From UBA8752 sp965659115 (GTDB lineage: Bacteria; Bacteroidota; Bacteroidia; Flavobacteriales_D; Sanyastnellaceae): a stretch of 64,000 nt of DNA. The stretch is taken from contig CBFHUP010000004.1 in NCBI GenBank assembly GCA_965659115.1, positions 14,145 to 78,144 of the forward strand, given 5' to 3'. The translations under genes were made by a program, and so were the position numbers. Positions within the stretch are counted from its first letter, which is position 1, and the number at the start of each line of letters is the position of its first letter. Below, in pieces: positions 18,000 through 26,437 of the stretch. The notes under the pieces were generated by a model. It worked only from the letters and a program-made list of their open reading frames with translations. It was not told the origin of the DNA and did not search any database.

Positions 18000-18038
18000 G
18001 TCAAGCGTTTTTGGTTAAGAGTTCTCCGATGAGAGTCT

Positions 18039-18046
18039 CGAATTTA
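18039..18046 (-). promoter_or_regulatory. Candidate -7 box of the giant secreted-protein gene
   Basis: Minus strand TAAATTCG, five of six fixed positions of TAnnTTTG, 39 bases before the ATG. A TTG 23 bases upstream is rather far for a -33 element. A weaker alternative is GGATTTTG with TTG 20 bases upstream, further from the gene. Confidence 0.35.
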
Positions 18047-18279
18047 AATGTGTTCGAAGCAATAATTGGCAACGCTCACAAAATCCGGCTGGACGACCAC
18101 TTACAACAATCGCTTTCATCGATGTTTTTAATTATTTCGTCGAATCTTATTTTTTAATTTCCTCCTACATGGGGGATTATACAGCTTGCGTATGGGTATT
18201 ATAACGTTATCATAAATCCATGAAGCCCATCCTCGAGATTATGTCCCACCGCATGGCCCCGCCCAGAAAGAAATTTTGC

Positions 18280-18287
18280 TACATTTG
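18280..18287 (+). promoter_or_regulatory. -7 promoter box of tRNA-Phe
   Basis: TACATTTG is an exact match to TAnnTTTG. Eleven bases separate it from the first base of the tRNA, the same spacing as before tRNA-Val (37036-37043). No clear -33 TTG is seen at the usual distance. Confidence 0.65.
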
Positions 18288-18298
18288 CGCCCCCTTTG

Positions 18299-18371
18299 GG
18301 TACCATAGCTCAGGTGGTAGAGCAATGGATTGAAAATCCATGTGTCCCTGGTTCGAATCCAGGTGGTACCA
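18299..18371 (+). tRNA. tRNA-Phe (anticodon GAA)
   Basis: A 73-nt cloverleaf. Acceptor strands GGTACCA and TGGTACC pair perfectly, the D arm is GCTCAGGTGGTAGAGC, the anticodon stem-loop is ATGGA-TTGAAAA-TCCAT with GAA at 18332-18334, and the T arm is CCTGGTTCGAATCCAGG. The discriminator is A and CCA is not encoded. Confidence 0.97.
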
Positions 18372-18382
18372 CACCCAAATTA

Positions 18383-18413
18383 CAGGCGGACTTCGGTCCG
18401 CTTGTTTCATTTT
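18383..18413 (+). terminator. Terminator after tRNA-Phe
   Basis: The stem CAGGCGGAC / GTCCGCTTG (one G-U pair) is closed by a TTCG tetraloop and followed by TTTCATTTT. It lies 11 bases after the tRNA and 13 bases before aroB, so aroB may need its own start or receive read-through. Confidence 0.75.
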
Positions 18414-18426
18414 AGACCTTTTCCAA

Positions 18427-19500
18427 ATGCAGGCAGGTTTGGCACTTCCTCCCAACATCCATGTTGACCCCCAATTTGAAGCATTGAGAAATTGGATGGG
18501 CACCCACTCGCCGACCTCGGTTGTTGTGGTGACCGACCCTATGACCGAAAAATGTTGCCTCCCATTGCTCAACCCACACCTCCCGCCGGGCGCACAATTC
18601 TTGCGTTTGGGTCAGCATGGTGAAACCATCAAATCCATAGAGCATGCGCATGCACTCTGGGACAGCTTTGAAGGCATGGGCATGGACCGTCACGGCCTTG
18701 TGATTGCCCTTGGAGGGGGAACCCTTTCAGACTTAGCAGCGTTTGCCAGCAGCACCTATTTGAGGGGGGTTCGTTTTTGGTTGGTGCCCACCACCCTTCT
18801 CTCTATGGTTGACGCTTCCGTTGGCGGAAAAACGGGCATCAATTTTCGAGGGCTCAAGAACAGGATCGGCACTTTCGCATCTCCTGTGGGGACCAGTATC
18901 CACACCGCCTTCTTGGACACCCTCAATGCCCGAGAAATGTCAAATGGGTGGGCGGAACACATCAAGCACACCTTGCTCTCTTCAGATCTGGCCTTGGACC
19001 TCCCTTGGGAAAACACCTTAACTGCCGCTGACAGCGAAGCTTTTGAAGCGGCCATTCACAGTTCTATTCTCATCAAATCGGGCATTGTAAATCAGGATGC
19101 GCACGAGACGGAGGGCACGCGCAAAACCCTCAATTTCGGCCACACTTCTGGTCATGCGCTGGAGTCCTGGGCCATGGCACAATCGGAAGACCTGAAACAT
19201 GGAGAGGCCGTCGCCTGGGGCATGCGTTTAGCCCTCAAAATGAGTGAGTTACACCCCGAGTGCCCCCGGGCCAAACTTGGCGACTTTGACCGGGCCTCCC
19301 GGTCTTTGGCCGAGCTCATTCCTCTTCCTTGTGTTCCGCCCGATGCGGCGACCTTGTGGGAGTGGATGCGGAGCGACAAAAAAAACCGAGGAGACCAGGT
19401 CAAGGTGGTGTTGCTCGATGGTGTTGGCCGTCCGAAAATCGATTTAAATGTGACCCTTTCAGACTTTGAACAGGCCTTGTCGCAGCTGCCCAACGCTTGA
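18427..19500 (+). CDS. aroB: 3-dehydroquinate synthase
   Basis: A 357-residue enzyme converting DAHP to 3-dehydroquinate, the second step of the shikimate pathway. The NAD-binding ALGGGTLSDLAAF motif, VPTTLLSMVDASVGGKTGIN, KSGIVNQDAHETEGTRKTLNFGHTSGHALE-type metal-site segments (cited by parts) and HGEAVAWGM contain the conserved Zn2+ ligands Glu and two His. The frame runs upstream through the tRNA, but ATG at 18427 gives the right N-terminus. It is followed by lpxD after a 61-base gap that contains a separate -7-like box. Confidence 0.92.
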   Translation: MQAGLALPPNIHVDPQFEALRNWMGTHSPTSVVVVTDPMTEKCCLPLLNPHLPPGAQFLRLGQHGETIKSIEHAHALWDSFEGMGMDRHGLVIALGGGTLSDLAAFASSTYLRGVRFWLVPTTLLSMVDASVGGKTGINFRGLKNRIGTFASPVGTSIHTAFLDTLNAREMSNGWAEHIKHTLLSSDLALDLPWENTLTAADSEAFEAAIHSSILIKSGIVNQDAHETEGTRKTLNFGHTSGHALESWAMAQSEDLKHGEAVAWGMRLALKMSELHPECPRAKLGDFDRASRSLAELIPLPCVPPDAATLWEWMRSDKKNRGDQVKVVLLDGVGRPKIDLNVTLSDFEQALSQLPNA

Positions 19501-19549
19501 TTTTATCGTCCGATCTCCAACCTTGTCATTCCGGCGCGGCTCTGCACCT

Positions 19550-19557
19550 TAATTTCG
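19550..19557 (+). promoter_or_regulatory. Candidate -7 box four bases before lpxD
   Basis: The order is TAATTTCG, CACC, ATG; five of six fixed positions of TAnnTTTG match. It would start the lipid A operon with a leaderless mRNA. Confidence 0.45.
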
Positions 19558-19561
19558 CACC

Positions 19562-20596
19562 ATGGAGGTAACCACCCTCGACGTGGCCAATTTACTCGAC
19601 GGCCAACTGGACGACGTCCCCGCCCAGGCACTCTCAGGGTTTGCCGGAATAGAGGACGCATCCAAAGGCGACCTGACTTTCTTGGCCAATCTGGCCTACG
19701 AAGGACACTTGTATACCACTGAAGCAAGTGCAGTTTTGGTTTCCAAGGAATTTGTGCCCTCTGCCCCGATGCAGGCCGGTACATGCTTGATTCGGGTCGA
19801 CGACCCCTATGCTGCCATGGCCAAGCTGATGCAGGCCTATGGCGGCGGCGAGACCGAGACCTCTGAGCGCACCCAAATCCACCCTTCAGCAGTGGTCGCC
19901 GAATCTGCCGAGATCGGAAAAGGTGTCATCATCGGTGCTCAATGTTATGTGGGCGAGCAGAGCACATTGGGTGCTGGAACCAAAATGATGGCAGGCAGCA
20001 TTGTTGGAGAACGATGCACGGTGGGTGCTGAGGTCATATTGGGCATCCGCAGTGTCATCGGAGACAAATGCACAGTAGGCGACAAGTGCATCCTTCAAAT
20101 AGGTGCGACGATTGGTGCCGATGGTTTTGGGTTTGCGCCCACCGAGTCAGGGTTTGAGAAAATCCCGCAAATGGGCAATGTGACCATCGCTGCCGGATGC
20201 GAAATTGGAGCAGGAACCACCATTGATCGGGCCACCCTGGGGTCCACCATTTTAGAAGAGGGCGTGAAGTTGGACAACCTCATTCAAGTGGCCCACAATG
20301 TGCGCATCGGAAAACATACTGTGATTGCTGCCCAAACAGGAATCGCCGGGTCTACAGAGATTGGTTCCCACTGTATGATTGGCGGTCAGGTGGGCATCAA
20401 TGGCCACATCAAAATCGCCAATGGAACCAAGGTGGCTGCCAAAAGTGGCATCTCAGCGAGCATCACTTTGCCCCATCAGGTCCTGCAAGGCAACCCAGCC
20501 TTGCCCATTCGGAAGCACCAGAGCATGCAGCTTGCCGTTCGCAAACTGGCAAGGGAGTTCACCCGAAATGGTAAGGCTCAACATTCGAAAGGCTGA
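19562..20596 (+). CDS. lpxD: UDP-3-O-(3-hydroxyacyl)glucosamine N-acyltransferase
   Basis: A 344-residue protein for the third step of lipid A synthesis. An N-terminal uridine-binding domain (about residues 1-100, with GIEDASKGDLTFLANLAYEG) is followed by a left-handed beta-helix of hexapeptide repeats (about 105-310, e.g. IHPSAVVAESAEIGKGVIIG). The catalytic His is expected in NLIQVAHNVRIGKHTVIAAQ. First gene of lpxD - lpxC/fabZ - lpxA; the next start is 34 bases downstream. Confidence 0.95.
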   Translation: MEVTTLDVANLLDGQLDDVPAQALSGFAGIEDASKGDLTFLANLAYEGHLYTTEASAVLVSKEFVPSAPMQAGTCLIRVDDPYAAMAKLMQAYGGGETETSERTQIHPSAVVAESAEIGKGVIIGAQCYVGEQSTLGAGTKMMAGSIVGERCTVGAEVILGIRSVIGDKCTVGDKCILQIGATIGADGFGFAPTESGFEKIPQMGNVTIAAGCEIGAGTTIDRATLGSTILEEGVKLDNLIQVAHNVRIGKHTVIAAQTGIAGSTEIGSHCMIGGQVGINGHIKIANGTKVAAKSGISASITLPHQVLQGNPALPIRKHQSMQLAVRKLAREFTRNGKAQHSKG

Positions 20597-20630
20597 CTCC
20601 AAGCCCCGCCTTTGAAATCCGTCAATCACA

Positions 20631-22079
20631 ATGAACAAGGAGAATTCACCAGCATCTCAACAGGCTCCTGTCCAACAGCGGACTTTGGCCAGCGCCTTCA
20701 GCATTGAAGGAATCGGGCTCCATACGGGTCAAACCACGAGGTTGACGGTTCAACCTGCGCCTGCTGACCACGGCTATGTGTTCCAAAGAATGGACGTCGA
20801 CGGGCAGCCTTTGGTTCCTGCGAACTGTGACCTGGTGGTCGAAACCCGAAGGGGAACCACTTTGGAAAAAGGCGGCATCCGCATCTACACCACTGAACAC
20901 CTGTTGGCGGCATTGTACGGTTGTGGAATTGACAATGCCCTGATTCAAATGACCGGTCCAGAGGTGCCCATCATGGATGGCAGCAGCTGGCCCTTTGTGG
21001 CCCACATCGAAGAAGTCGGTGCCGTGGACCTCGAAGCCGATCGGCACATTTTCAGGCTGACAGAATCGGTCACCTATCACGATGGCAAGGGGGTTGAAAT
21101 GCTCGCGGTTCCACCCGTCAACAATGAATTTCGAGCCACCGTCATGGTGGACTACCACAGCCCCATTCTCGGAACACAACACGCCAGCATGTATCACATG
21201 GGCAAGTTCGTCCCCGAGATCAGCCGGTGCCGCACTTTCGTCTTTCTCAAAGAAGTCAAGTCTTTACTCGAGCAAGGATTGATCAAGGGTGGAGATTTGG
21301 ACAACGCCATTGTTCTGGCAGAAAAGGAATACAGCCAAGAAGAACTCGACGAGGTGGCGGCTTTGTCTGGCAAAGACAGCCTGAAGGTAGAGCCCGGTAA
21401 AATTGGGGTCCTCAACAACACGACCCTGCAGTTTGAAAACGAGCCGGCGCGCCACAAATTGCTGGACATCGTTGGCGACCTTGCCCTGACAGGGTTCTTT
21501 ATCGAAGGGCACATCCTCGCGGCCCGTCCAGGCCATGCGGGCAATGTTGCCTTTGCTCAGCTGCTCAAGCGGAAAAAAAATGCCGAGGCTGGAATCCCCC
21601 GTTACGATCCTCGATTGGAGCCCGTCATGGACATTCAAGACATCGAGAATTTGTTGCCGCACCGATATCCTTTCTTGTTGGTCGACAAAATCATCGAGCG
21701 TGAGGATGACAGCATCACTGGCTTGAAAAACGTGACCATGAATGAGCCCTTCTTCCAAGGGCACTTTCCAGGCAACCCCGTCATGCCGGGCGTGCTTCAA
21801 ATCGAAGCCATGGCCCAAGTCGGGGGGATTTTTGCCCTAAGCGGTGTAGAGGACCCCGAGAACTGGTCCACCTATTTCATGAAAATCGACAACGTCCGGT
21901 TCAAGCAGAAGGTCATTCCCGGCGACACCATCCTGTTCAAATTGCAATTGGCCAGTCCCATCCGCAGGGGGTTGGTTCACATGACGGGGCGCGCTTATGT
22001 CGGAGACAAGCTGGTCTCTGAAGCAGAGATGCTGGCGCAAATCATCCGGGACCGGGTCCCTTCATCTTCTGAAGCATGA
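20631..22079 (+). CDS. lpxC/fabZ: Bifunctional LpxC deacetylase / FabZ dehydratase
   Basis: A 482-residue fusion. Residues about 18-310 are LpxC, the Zn2+-dependent UDP-3-O-acyl-GlcNAc deacetylase: RTLASAFSIEGIGLHTG, the metal-binding TTEHLLAALYG, and HKLLDIVGDLAL near the C-terminal metal ligands. Residues about 330-475 are FabZ, the (3R)-hydroxyacyl-ACP dehydratase: LLPHRYPFLLVDKI with the active His, and FFQGHFPGNPVMPGVLQIE with the catalytic Glu. The fusion is known from Bacteroidota and joins lipid A commitment to fatty acid elongation. The stop overlaps lpxA by four bases. Confidence 0.96.
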   Translation: MNKENSPASQQAPVQQRTLASAFSIEGIGLHTGQTTRLTVQPAPADHGYVFQRMDVDGQPLVPANCDLVVETRRGTTLEKGGIRIYTTEHLLAALYGCGIDNALIQMTGPEVPIMDGSSWPFVAHIEEVGAVDLEADRHIFRLTESVTYHDGKGVEMLAVPPVNNEFRATVMVDYHSPILGTQHASMYHMGKFVPEISRCRTFVFLKEVKSLLEQGLIKGGDLDNAIVLAEKEYSQEELDEVAALSGKDSLKVEPGKIGVLNNTTLQFENEPARHKLLDIVGDLALTGFFIEGHILAARPGHAGNVAFAQLLKRKKNAEAGIPRYDPRLEPVMDIQDIENLLPHRYPFLLVDKIIEREDDSITGLKNVTMNEPFFQGHFPGNPVMPGVLQIEAMAQVGGIFALSGVEDPENWSTYFMKIDNVRFKQKVIPGDTILFKLQLASPIRRGLVHMTGRAYVGDKLVSEAEMLAQIIRDRVPSSSEA

Positions 22080-22876
22080 ATCCAGCCGAAACTTTGCCCT
22101 TGATTTCCCCCATGGCGTCCGTTCATCCGGATGCGACCATTGGAGAAGGGGTCACCATTGGCCCTTTTGCCACCGTTGAAGCCAACGCTCACATTGGGTC
22201 AGAAACTTGGATTGGCCCCAATGCCACGGTTTTGTCTGGCTCGCGTATTGGTGCCCATTGCCGGATTTTTCCGGGTGCGGTCATCGGTGGTGTACCACAG
22301 GACCTGAAGTACGCAGGCGAAAACACGACTGCGGTGGTGGGCGACCACACCACGATTCGGGAGTGCTGCACCATCAACAGGGGAACCACCGATAGAATGA
22401 CCACGAAAGTGGGTTCTCACTGCCTGCTCATGGCTTACACCCACGTGGCCCACGATGCGGTTGTGGGTGACCACTGTGTCTTGGCCAACAATGCCAACAT
22501 CGCAGGACATGTCACCGTGGAAGACTGGGTCATTATTGAAGGCGTTGTGGCTGTGCAGCAGTTTGTGCGCATTGGCCAACACGCTTTTGTTGCAGGCGGA
22601 TCATTGGTCCGAAAAAACGTGCCTCCATTTGTCAAGGTGGCCCGCGAGCCGCTGAGCTACATCGGGGTCAATGCCATCGGCCTTCGCCGCAGAGGGTTCC
22701 CCGATGAGTTCGTGCGCGCAGTGGAAGACATATACAGAACCCTCTACGTTACAGGAGGAAACATGTCGCAAGCCCTCAAGGTCGCCGAGTTGGAATTGCC
22801 GGTCAGCGATGCCAAGGAGACCATACTTGACTTCATCCGCGCCTCGGACAAGGGCATCGTTCGCGGCCCATTCTGA
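22076..22876 (+). CDS. lpxA: UDP-N-acetylglucosamine O-acyltransferase
   Basis: A 266-residue left-handed beta-helix protein that catalyses the first step of lipid A synthesis. Hexapeptide repeats start at MASVHPDATIGEGVTIGPFA. The catalytic His lies in LMAYTHVAHDAVVGD, and the substrate-binding GLRRRGFPDEF segment leads into the helical C-terminus (VEDIYRTLY). It overlaps lpxC/fabZ by four bases at its start and the ABC ATPase by one base at its end, so the three are translationally coupled. Confidence 0.96.
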   Translation: MNPAETLPLISPMASVHPDATIGEGVTIGPFATVEANAHIGSETWIGPNATVLSGSRIGAHCRIFPGAVIGGVPQDLKYAGENTTAVVGDHTTIRECCTINRGTTDRMTTKVGSHCLLMAYTHVAHDAVVGDHCVLANNANIAGHVTVEDWVIIEGVVAVQQFVRIGQHAFVAGGSLVRKNVPPFVKVAREPLSYIGVNAIGLRRRGFPDEFVRAVEDIYRTLYVTGGNMSQALKVAELELPVSDAKETILDFIRASDKGIVRGPF

Positions 22877-23508
22877 TGCAGGAGCTTCCGCTGGGCATCA
22901 CCCTCAAGCAAGTCGGAAAACGACATGGCAGACAGTGGGTCTTGCGGCAGGTCGACTTGACCGTTCCAGCAGGGAGCATCCAGGCCCTTCTCGGTGCCAA
23001 TGGCAGCGGCAAGTCCAGCCTGTTAAGAATCATGTGTGCCTTTGACCGGCCCAGTGAGGGCGAGATTTCCTGGACCGCACAAGATGAGCCTCTGGGTGCC
23101 ATGGATGTTCCCACGCATATGGCGTACTGCGCCCCTGACCAGGGGTTGATTGCCGACCTGGATGTGGGCGAACACATTGCACTTCACCAGCGTTTGAGAC
23201 GGCCCATGCCCGGCACCAGCCCCGGAGAGGTATTGGAATTGTCCCTGCTTGCGGACCGGGGCAACGTCCGGGTTCGTGACCTCAGTTCTGGCATGCGCCA
23301 GCGGCTCGCATTGGCGCTGGCATTCACCACAGATGCCCGCGCCCTGTTCTTGGATGAGCCCACGTCACATTTGGACAGAACAGGCAAGGCCTGGTACCAA
23401 GCATTGGTGTCCGACTGGCGCCGAGGCCGGACGTTGATTGTGGCCTCCAACCACGATCCTACAGAGTATCCCGGGGCACATTCCGCTTGGGAATTCCCAC
23501 AGGACTGA
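22876..23508 (+). CDS. ABC transporter ATP-binding protein (orphan)
   Basis: A 210-residue ATPase with Walker A GANGSGKSS (about residues 40-48), Q-loop region YCAPDQG, signature LSSGMRQR, Walker B ALFLDEP and the switch His in ASNHD. It is short, like CcmA- or YhbB-type subunits, and no permease is encoded nearby. The start ATG overlaps the lpxA stop by one base. The position at the end of the lipid A operon hints at an envelope-export role, but the partner and substrate are unknown. Confidence 0.85.
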   Translation: MQELPLGITLKQVGKRHGRQWVLRQVDLTVPAGSIQALLGANGSGKSSLLRIMCAFDRPSEGEISWTAQDEPLGAMDVPTHMAYCAPDQGLIADLDVGEHIALHQRLRRPMPGTSPGEVLELSLLADRGNVRVRDLSSGMRQRLALALAFTTDARALFLDEPTSHLDRTGKAWYQALVSDWRRGRTLIVASNHDPTEYPGAHSAWEFPQD

Positions 23509-23640
23509 ACATTTGTTTTGGGTTTAACTCGCTGATAAACAGCGGTATAATGTTCTCTTCCTCTGTTTTTTTCGGTTGAATTGCAACCGAATTGGAGCCC
23601 CCCCCGTAAAGGAGCCTGAATCCACATAAATCTTTTCAAT
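23509..23640 (+). promoter_or_regulatory. Upstream region of the cargo gene with two hairpins
   Basis: It holds two inverted repeats: CGCTG/CAGCG (23530-23534, 23540-23544) and TTCGGTTG/CAACCGAA (23571-23578, 23584-23591), separated by a TATAATG (23546-23552). The second hairpin is not followed by a T tract on either strand in the right direction, so it is not an obvious terminator. A purine-rich AAAGGAG occurs near 23609-23615. These may be a promoter plus a structured leader. Confidence 0.35.
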
Positions 23641-24951
23641 ATGATTCGCTCTTTTTCCCTTCTTTTCGGCCTCTTTGGCCTCCTTCTTCAAACAGCATCT
23701 GCTGCATCTCCACAGGACGACCTGTGCAAGGTTGAGCAGGACCACATCAACACGGCCATCTACATTGACGGCGTGCAAATGACACAAAACCTGCGGACTT
23801 GCGCCAAAGGCACCATCTCCTCGGTCGAGATCATTGCCAGTGCAGACTTCAATGGTGGTTTTTTCGACTTGGCCATCATGGACGCAACGTTCACGCCCAA
23901 GGCCATGCAGACCATCACGGCAGACAACTACAACGGCACGAGCTTCGTGCTGAGCAACCTGTCCATCCCAACGATGAAGAACGACCAATACACACTGGTC
24001 CTTCGCGCCCAAAACGGTGCATCGTGCGTGGTTCCTGCCACTGAAGATGTCGACATGTTCGTCGGCGAGGCACGCCTTCAAGGTGAATACCTGGCCAAGA
24101 ACGCCAAATTCACCCTTGGTGTGCGCAGCGCAACTCCGCAGTTGAACGAGGCCAATGACAGCCGCAAAGCAGACGTTGGCAATGTGACCCCTCCCACAAA
24201 CGCCATGAGCCGCACTGCTGCAGGCCTCGATTTGAATGTGACAGGAGACTGTCACTCTGCCCAGCGCCAATCCAATGGTGTGCTCAATGTTGTGGGCGGA
24301 TCATTCCTGCAGACTTTCTATGCCTGTGAGCGTGGACGTGTAACAGAGGCCAAATTGGCGGTGCCTTTTGTAAAGCCTGGTTTTAACTACCCTTACACCC
24401 TTTCACATTTCAATGGCGACGTCATTGCCGAGGGCACCTTTACGAGCGAAGATCTCCTTGATGGTGAACTCCTGCTCACCTTTGACAAAGGCAGCGTTCG
24501 CAAGGGCCAACAGCTGTCCTTGAACGTGAACTGCCCCGAGGGCAGCCGCATCGCAATGCTTGCTAAAGGTGTCGAAAACACAGACTTTGGTCGCTTGTAC
24601 ATCGACGGACAGACCGTCCCATTCAACATCGCCATGGCCGCTGGACTCGAGTCCGCCACGGCAGAAGATGTGTTGGGTACGGATGACGGCCGCGAAGCTT
24701 TGGCTTTGAGTGCTTATCCCATTCCTTTTGGTGATGCCCTGAGCGTAAAAGTGCGGGGAGCCGTGCAAGAAGGAGCCCGCTTGCAGGTTCTCGATCACCA
24801 AGGCATGCCCATCAAGTCTATCACGTTGACGGGTGGTCCATTGGAAGCCCCTGTGCGCTTCACCGACTTGGGTGACTTGCGTCCTGGCATCTACAGCTTG
24901 CGCCTCTTGAGCGGTCGCCAGTCTGTTTCCATTCGGATCCTGAAAGGATAA
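23641..24951 (+). CDS. T9SS type A sorting domain protein with two related domains
   Basis: A 436-residue secreted protein. A signal peptide (about residues 1-21, ending TASA/ASP) is followed by two similar domains of about 130 residues. Each starts near a Cys, has a strand pattern (TCAKGTISSVEI; ACERGRVTEAKL) and ends in a Cys-containing strand (NGASCVV; LNVNCPEG). Then comes a linker and a type A sorting domain (about 360-436: LSAYPIPFGDALSV, GDLRPGIYSLRL). The function is unknown; the duplicated domain looks like a beta-sandwich. The start is the ATG giving the signal peptide. A strong terminator follows. Confidence 0.82.
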   Translation: MIRSFSLLFGLFGLLLQTASAASPQDDLCKVEQDHINTAIYIDGVQMTQNLRTCAKGTISSVEIIASADFNGGFFDLAIMDATFTPKAMQTITADNYNGTSFVLSNLSIPTMKNDQYTLVLRAQNGASCVVPATEDVDMFVGEARLQGEYLAKNAKFTLGVRSATPQLNEANDSRKADVGNVTPPTNAMSRTAAGLDLNVTGDCHSAQRQSNGVLNVVGGSFLQTFYACERGRVTEAKLAVPFVKPGFNYPYTLSHFNGDVIAEGTFTSEDLLDGELLLTFDKGSVRKGQQLSLNVNCPEGSRIAMLAKGVENTDFGRLYIDGQTVPFNIAMAAGLESATAEDVLGTDDGREALALSAYPIPFGDALSVKVRGAVQEGARLQVLDHQGMPIKSITLTGGPLEAPVRFTDLGDLRPGIYSLRLLSGRQSVSIRILKG

Positions 24952-24974
24952 TCCAATACAACTCCTCCTCCCTG

Positions 24975-25008
24975 AAAAGGCCGTCTTCTATCGAAGGCGG
25001 CCTTTTTT
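24975..25008 (+). terminator. Rho-independent terminator
   Basis: The stem AAGGCCGTCTTC / GAAGGCGGCCTT (one G-T mismatch) with loop TATC is followed by a run of six T. The A tract on the other side makes it usable for the convergent minus-strand DUF4301 gene as well. Confidence 0.88.
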
Positions 25009-25011
25009 GAT

Positions 25012-26433
25012 TCACGCCTGATGGGCGGGACGCAGCAAATCAAAAACGGTTTTGACCGGGGCGAAAGTGCGGGAAGGCACTTCCACAAACAAGGTGTTCC
25101 AACGCCCCATGGCGCCATTCCACAATCCTGGATGTTCCAATCCAATGAGCGGCTTGCCTCCGTGGGATTTCGAAACAAGGAAGTCCCTGCGGTGGTCTAC
25201 GAATGCACTCAAGTCATAGGGAACTCCTTGGGTGTCGTGCATCAAACATATGAGGTCAACGGGATTGAAATGGGTGGCCCCTGCGATGCAGTTTCCAATG
25301 CGTGGATTGCCCAGGTCCATTTCGGCAGACTCGACGATTTGTGCCCGCAGCGTCCCTTCGTCATCGCGCAGCCAGAAAGGTCCGCCACCGGGTTCGCCCT
25401 CATTGCGTACCATTCCCGCTACCAGCAAAGGACGCTCCAAGGCAGAACGCAACGCCCCTGTCCCGTCAGGCCGTGGATCTGAAGGGTGGGCAATGCCCCG
25501 ACCCAACCACAATTCTGCTGGCCTGGAATTGCCTTCGTCCAAGGCTTTGACCGCCAAGGTCCGGGATTCGTCGAGCTCGGCAATCAAGCCCAGCAAGGCT
25601 TTTCGCCATGGCAGCACCTCGGCATGGGCTGTGGTGGGCCGCACATTGTCGATGTTTTTGATGCTCACAAAAGCACCGGGATGGGCTTGCGCCACATCGC
25701 TCAAATTGCGTAGCAATGATCCGTGCCCGCCGGGCCTGAAAAGCGGAGTGCCATCTTCTCGAAAGAAAGGTCTTCCATCTGACCCCACCGCCATGGTATC
25801 GGTGGAGGGGTGCTGCACCGATGTGCTCGTGGCAACACCAATCTTGGCCGCCCAGGCTGCGATGCGCTCCTTCCAAACGGCCTGTCCTTCTTCGGGCAAT
25901 GTGAAATGCACAGGAGGCGATGGCGTGCCTGGCAGCGTGCCTTTCCATTCGTGCATGTGCTCCTCAAAGGCCGTGCGCGTCTCGTTGGGATAGGCGTGAA
26001 AGGGCAGACCGCCTTTGGGCATATCCGGCAGGCCCAAACGGTCCATGATGGCCGACAACCGCTCAGCCGGTGTCTCGCAATTCCCTGTCGCTTCAGCGGC
26101 AGCATAGAAAGGAAACCTCTCCCATTGGGCATCGAGCTGTTCTAAGGCGGCATCGCTGCCCGAAGCCAAGGCCTTGAACATCCTACTGGCCGCGCCACTG
26201 GCCGGCACCAACCTCACCGCTTGGCCGGGTTCGAGGGCACTGCCTCGGTCGGCCAAACGCTGCATGGTTTTTTCAGAAAGCGTTTTGATGCCATCGCCCC
26301 GTTGACATGGTGCTTGAGGGGTGCAATGTGCGGGTCCTCCCTGCAGACGGGCCCACTGTCGGTTCAATTCATCCTCAGAAATTCCGTGCGCGACAGCCGC
26401 GTCAATAAATTCAGGACGGAGTGCAGATGGCAT
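25012..26433 (-). CDS. DUF4301 family protein
   Basis: A 473-residue protein of the DUF4301 family, conserved in Bacteroidota. The family marks seen are the N-terminal helical GISEDELNRQWARLQGG, GDGIKTLSE, and VRLVPASGAASRMFKAL (about residues 75-90), followed by repeated Gly/His-rich segments such as FREDGTPLFRPGGHGSLLRN. No signal peptide or TM segment. The SGAASRMF segment resembles the N-terminal loop of sugar nucleotidyltransferases, but I do not assign a reaction. An exact TATTTTTG box lies four bases before the ATG. Confidence 0.85.
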   Translation of the reverse strand: MPSALRPEFIDAAVAHGISEDELNRQWARLQGGPAHCTPQAPCQRGDGIKTLSEKTMQRLADRGSALEPGQAVRLVPASGAASRMFKALASGSDAALEQLDAQWERFPFYAAAEATGNCETPAERLSAIMDRLGLPDMPKGGLPFHAYPNETRTAFEEHMHEWKGTLPGTPSPPVHFTLPEEGQAVWKERIAAWAAKIGVATSTSVQHPSTDTMAVGSDGRPFFREDGTPLFRPGGHGSLLRNLSDVAQAHPGAFVSIKNIDNVRPTTAHAEVLPWRKALLGLIAELDESRTLAVKALDEGNSRPAELWLGRGIAHPSDPRPDGTGALRSALERPLLVAGMVRNEGEPGGGPFWLRDDEGTLRAQIVESAEMDLGNPRIGNCIAGATHFNPVDLICLMHDTQGVPYDLSAFVDHRRDFLVSKSHGGKPLIGLEHPGLWNGAMGRWNTLFVEVPSRTFAPVKTVFDLLRPAHQA

Positions 26434-26437
26434 GGCG

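Larger units (their letters stand above)
18000..18298. other. AT-rich intergenic region between the giant gene and tRNA-Phe
   Basis: Almost 300 bases with no credible open frame, markedly more AT-rich than its neighbours. It holds the divergent promoters of the giant gene (minus) and tRNA-Phe (plus) and a perfect 10-bp palindrome, ATAACGTTAT, at 18201-18210 that could be an operator. No other RNA gene is visible. Confidence 0.6.
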
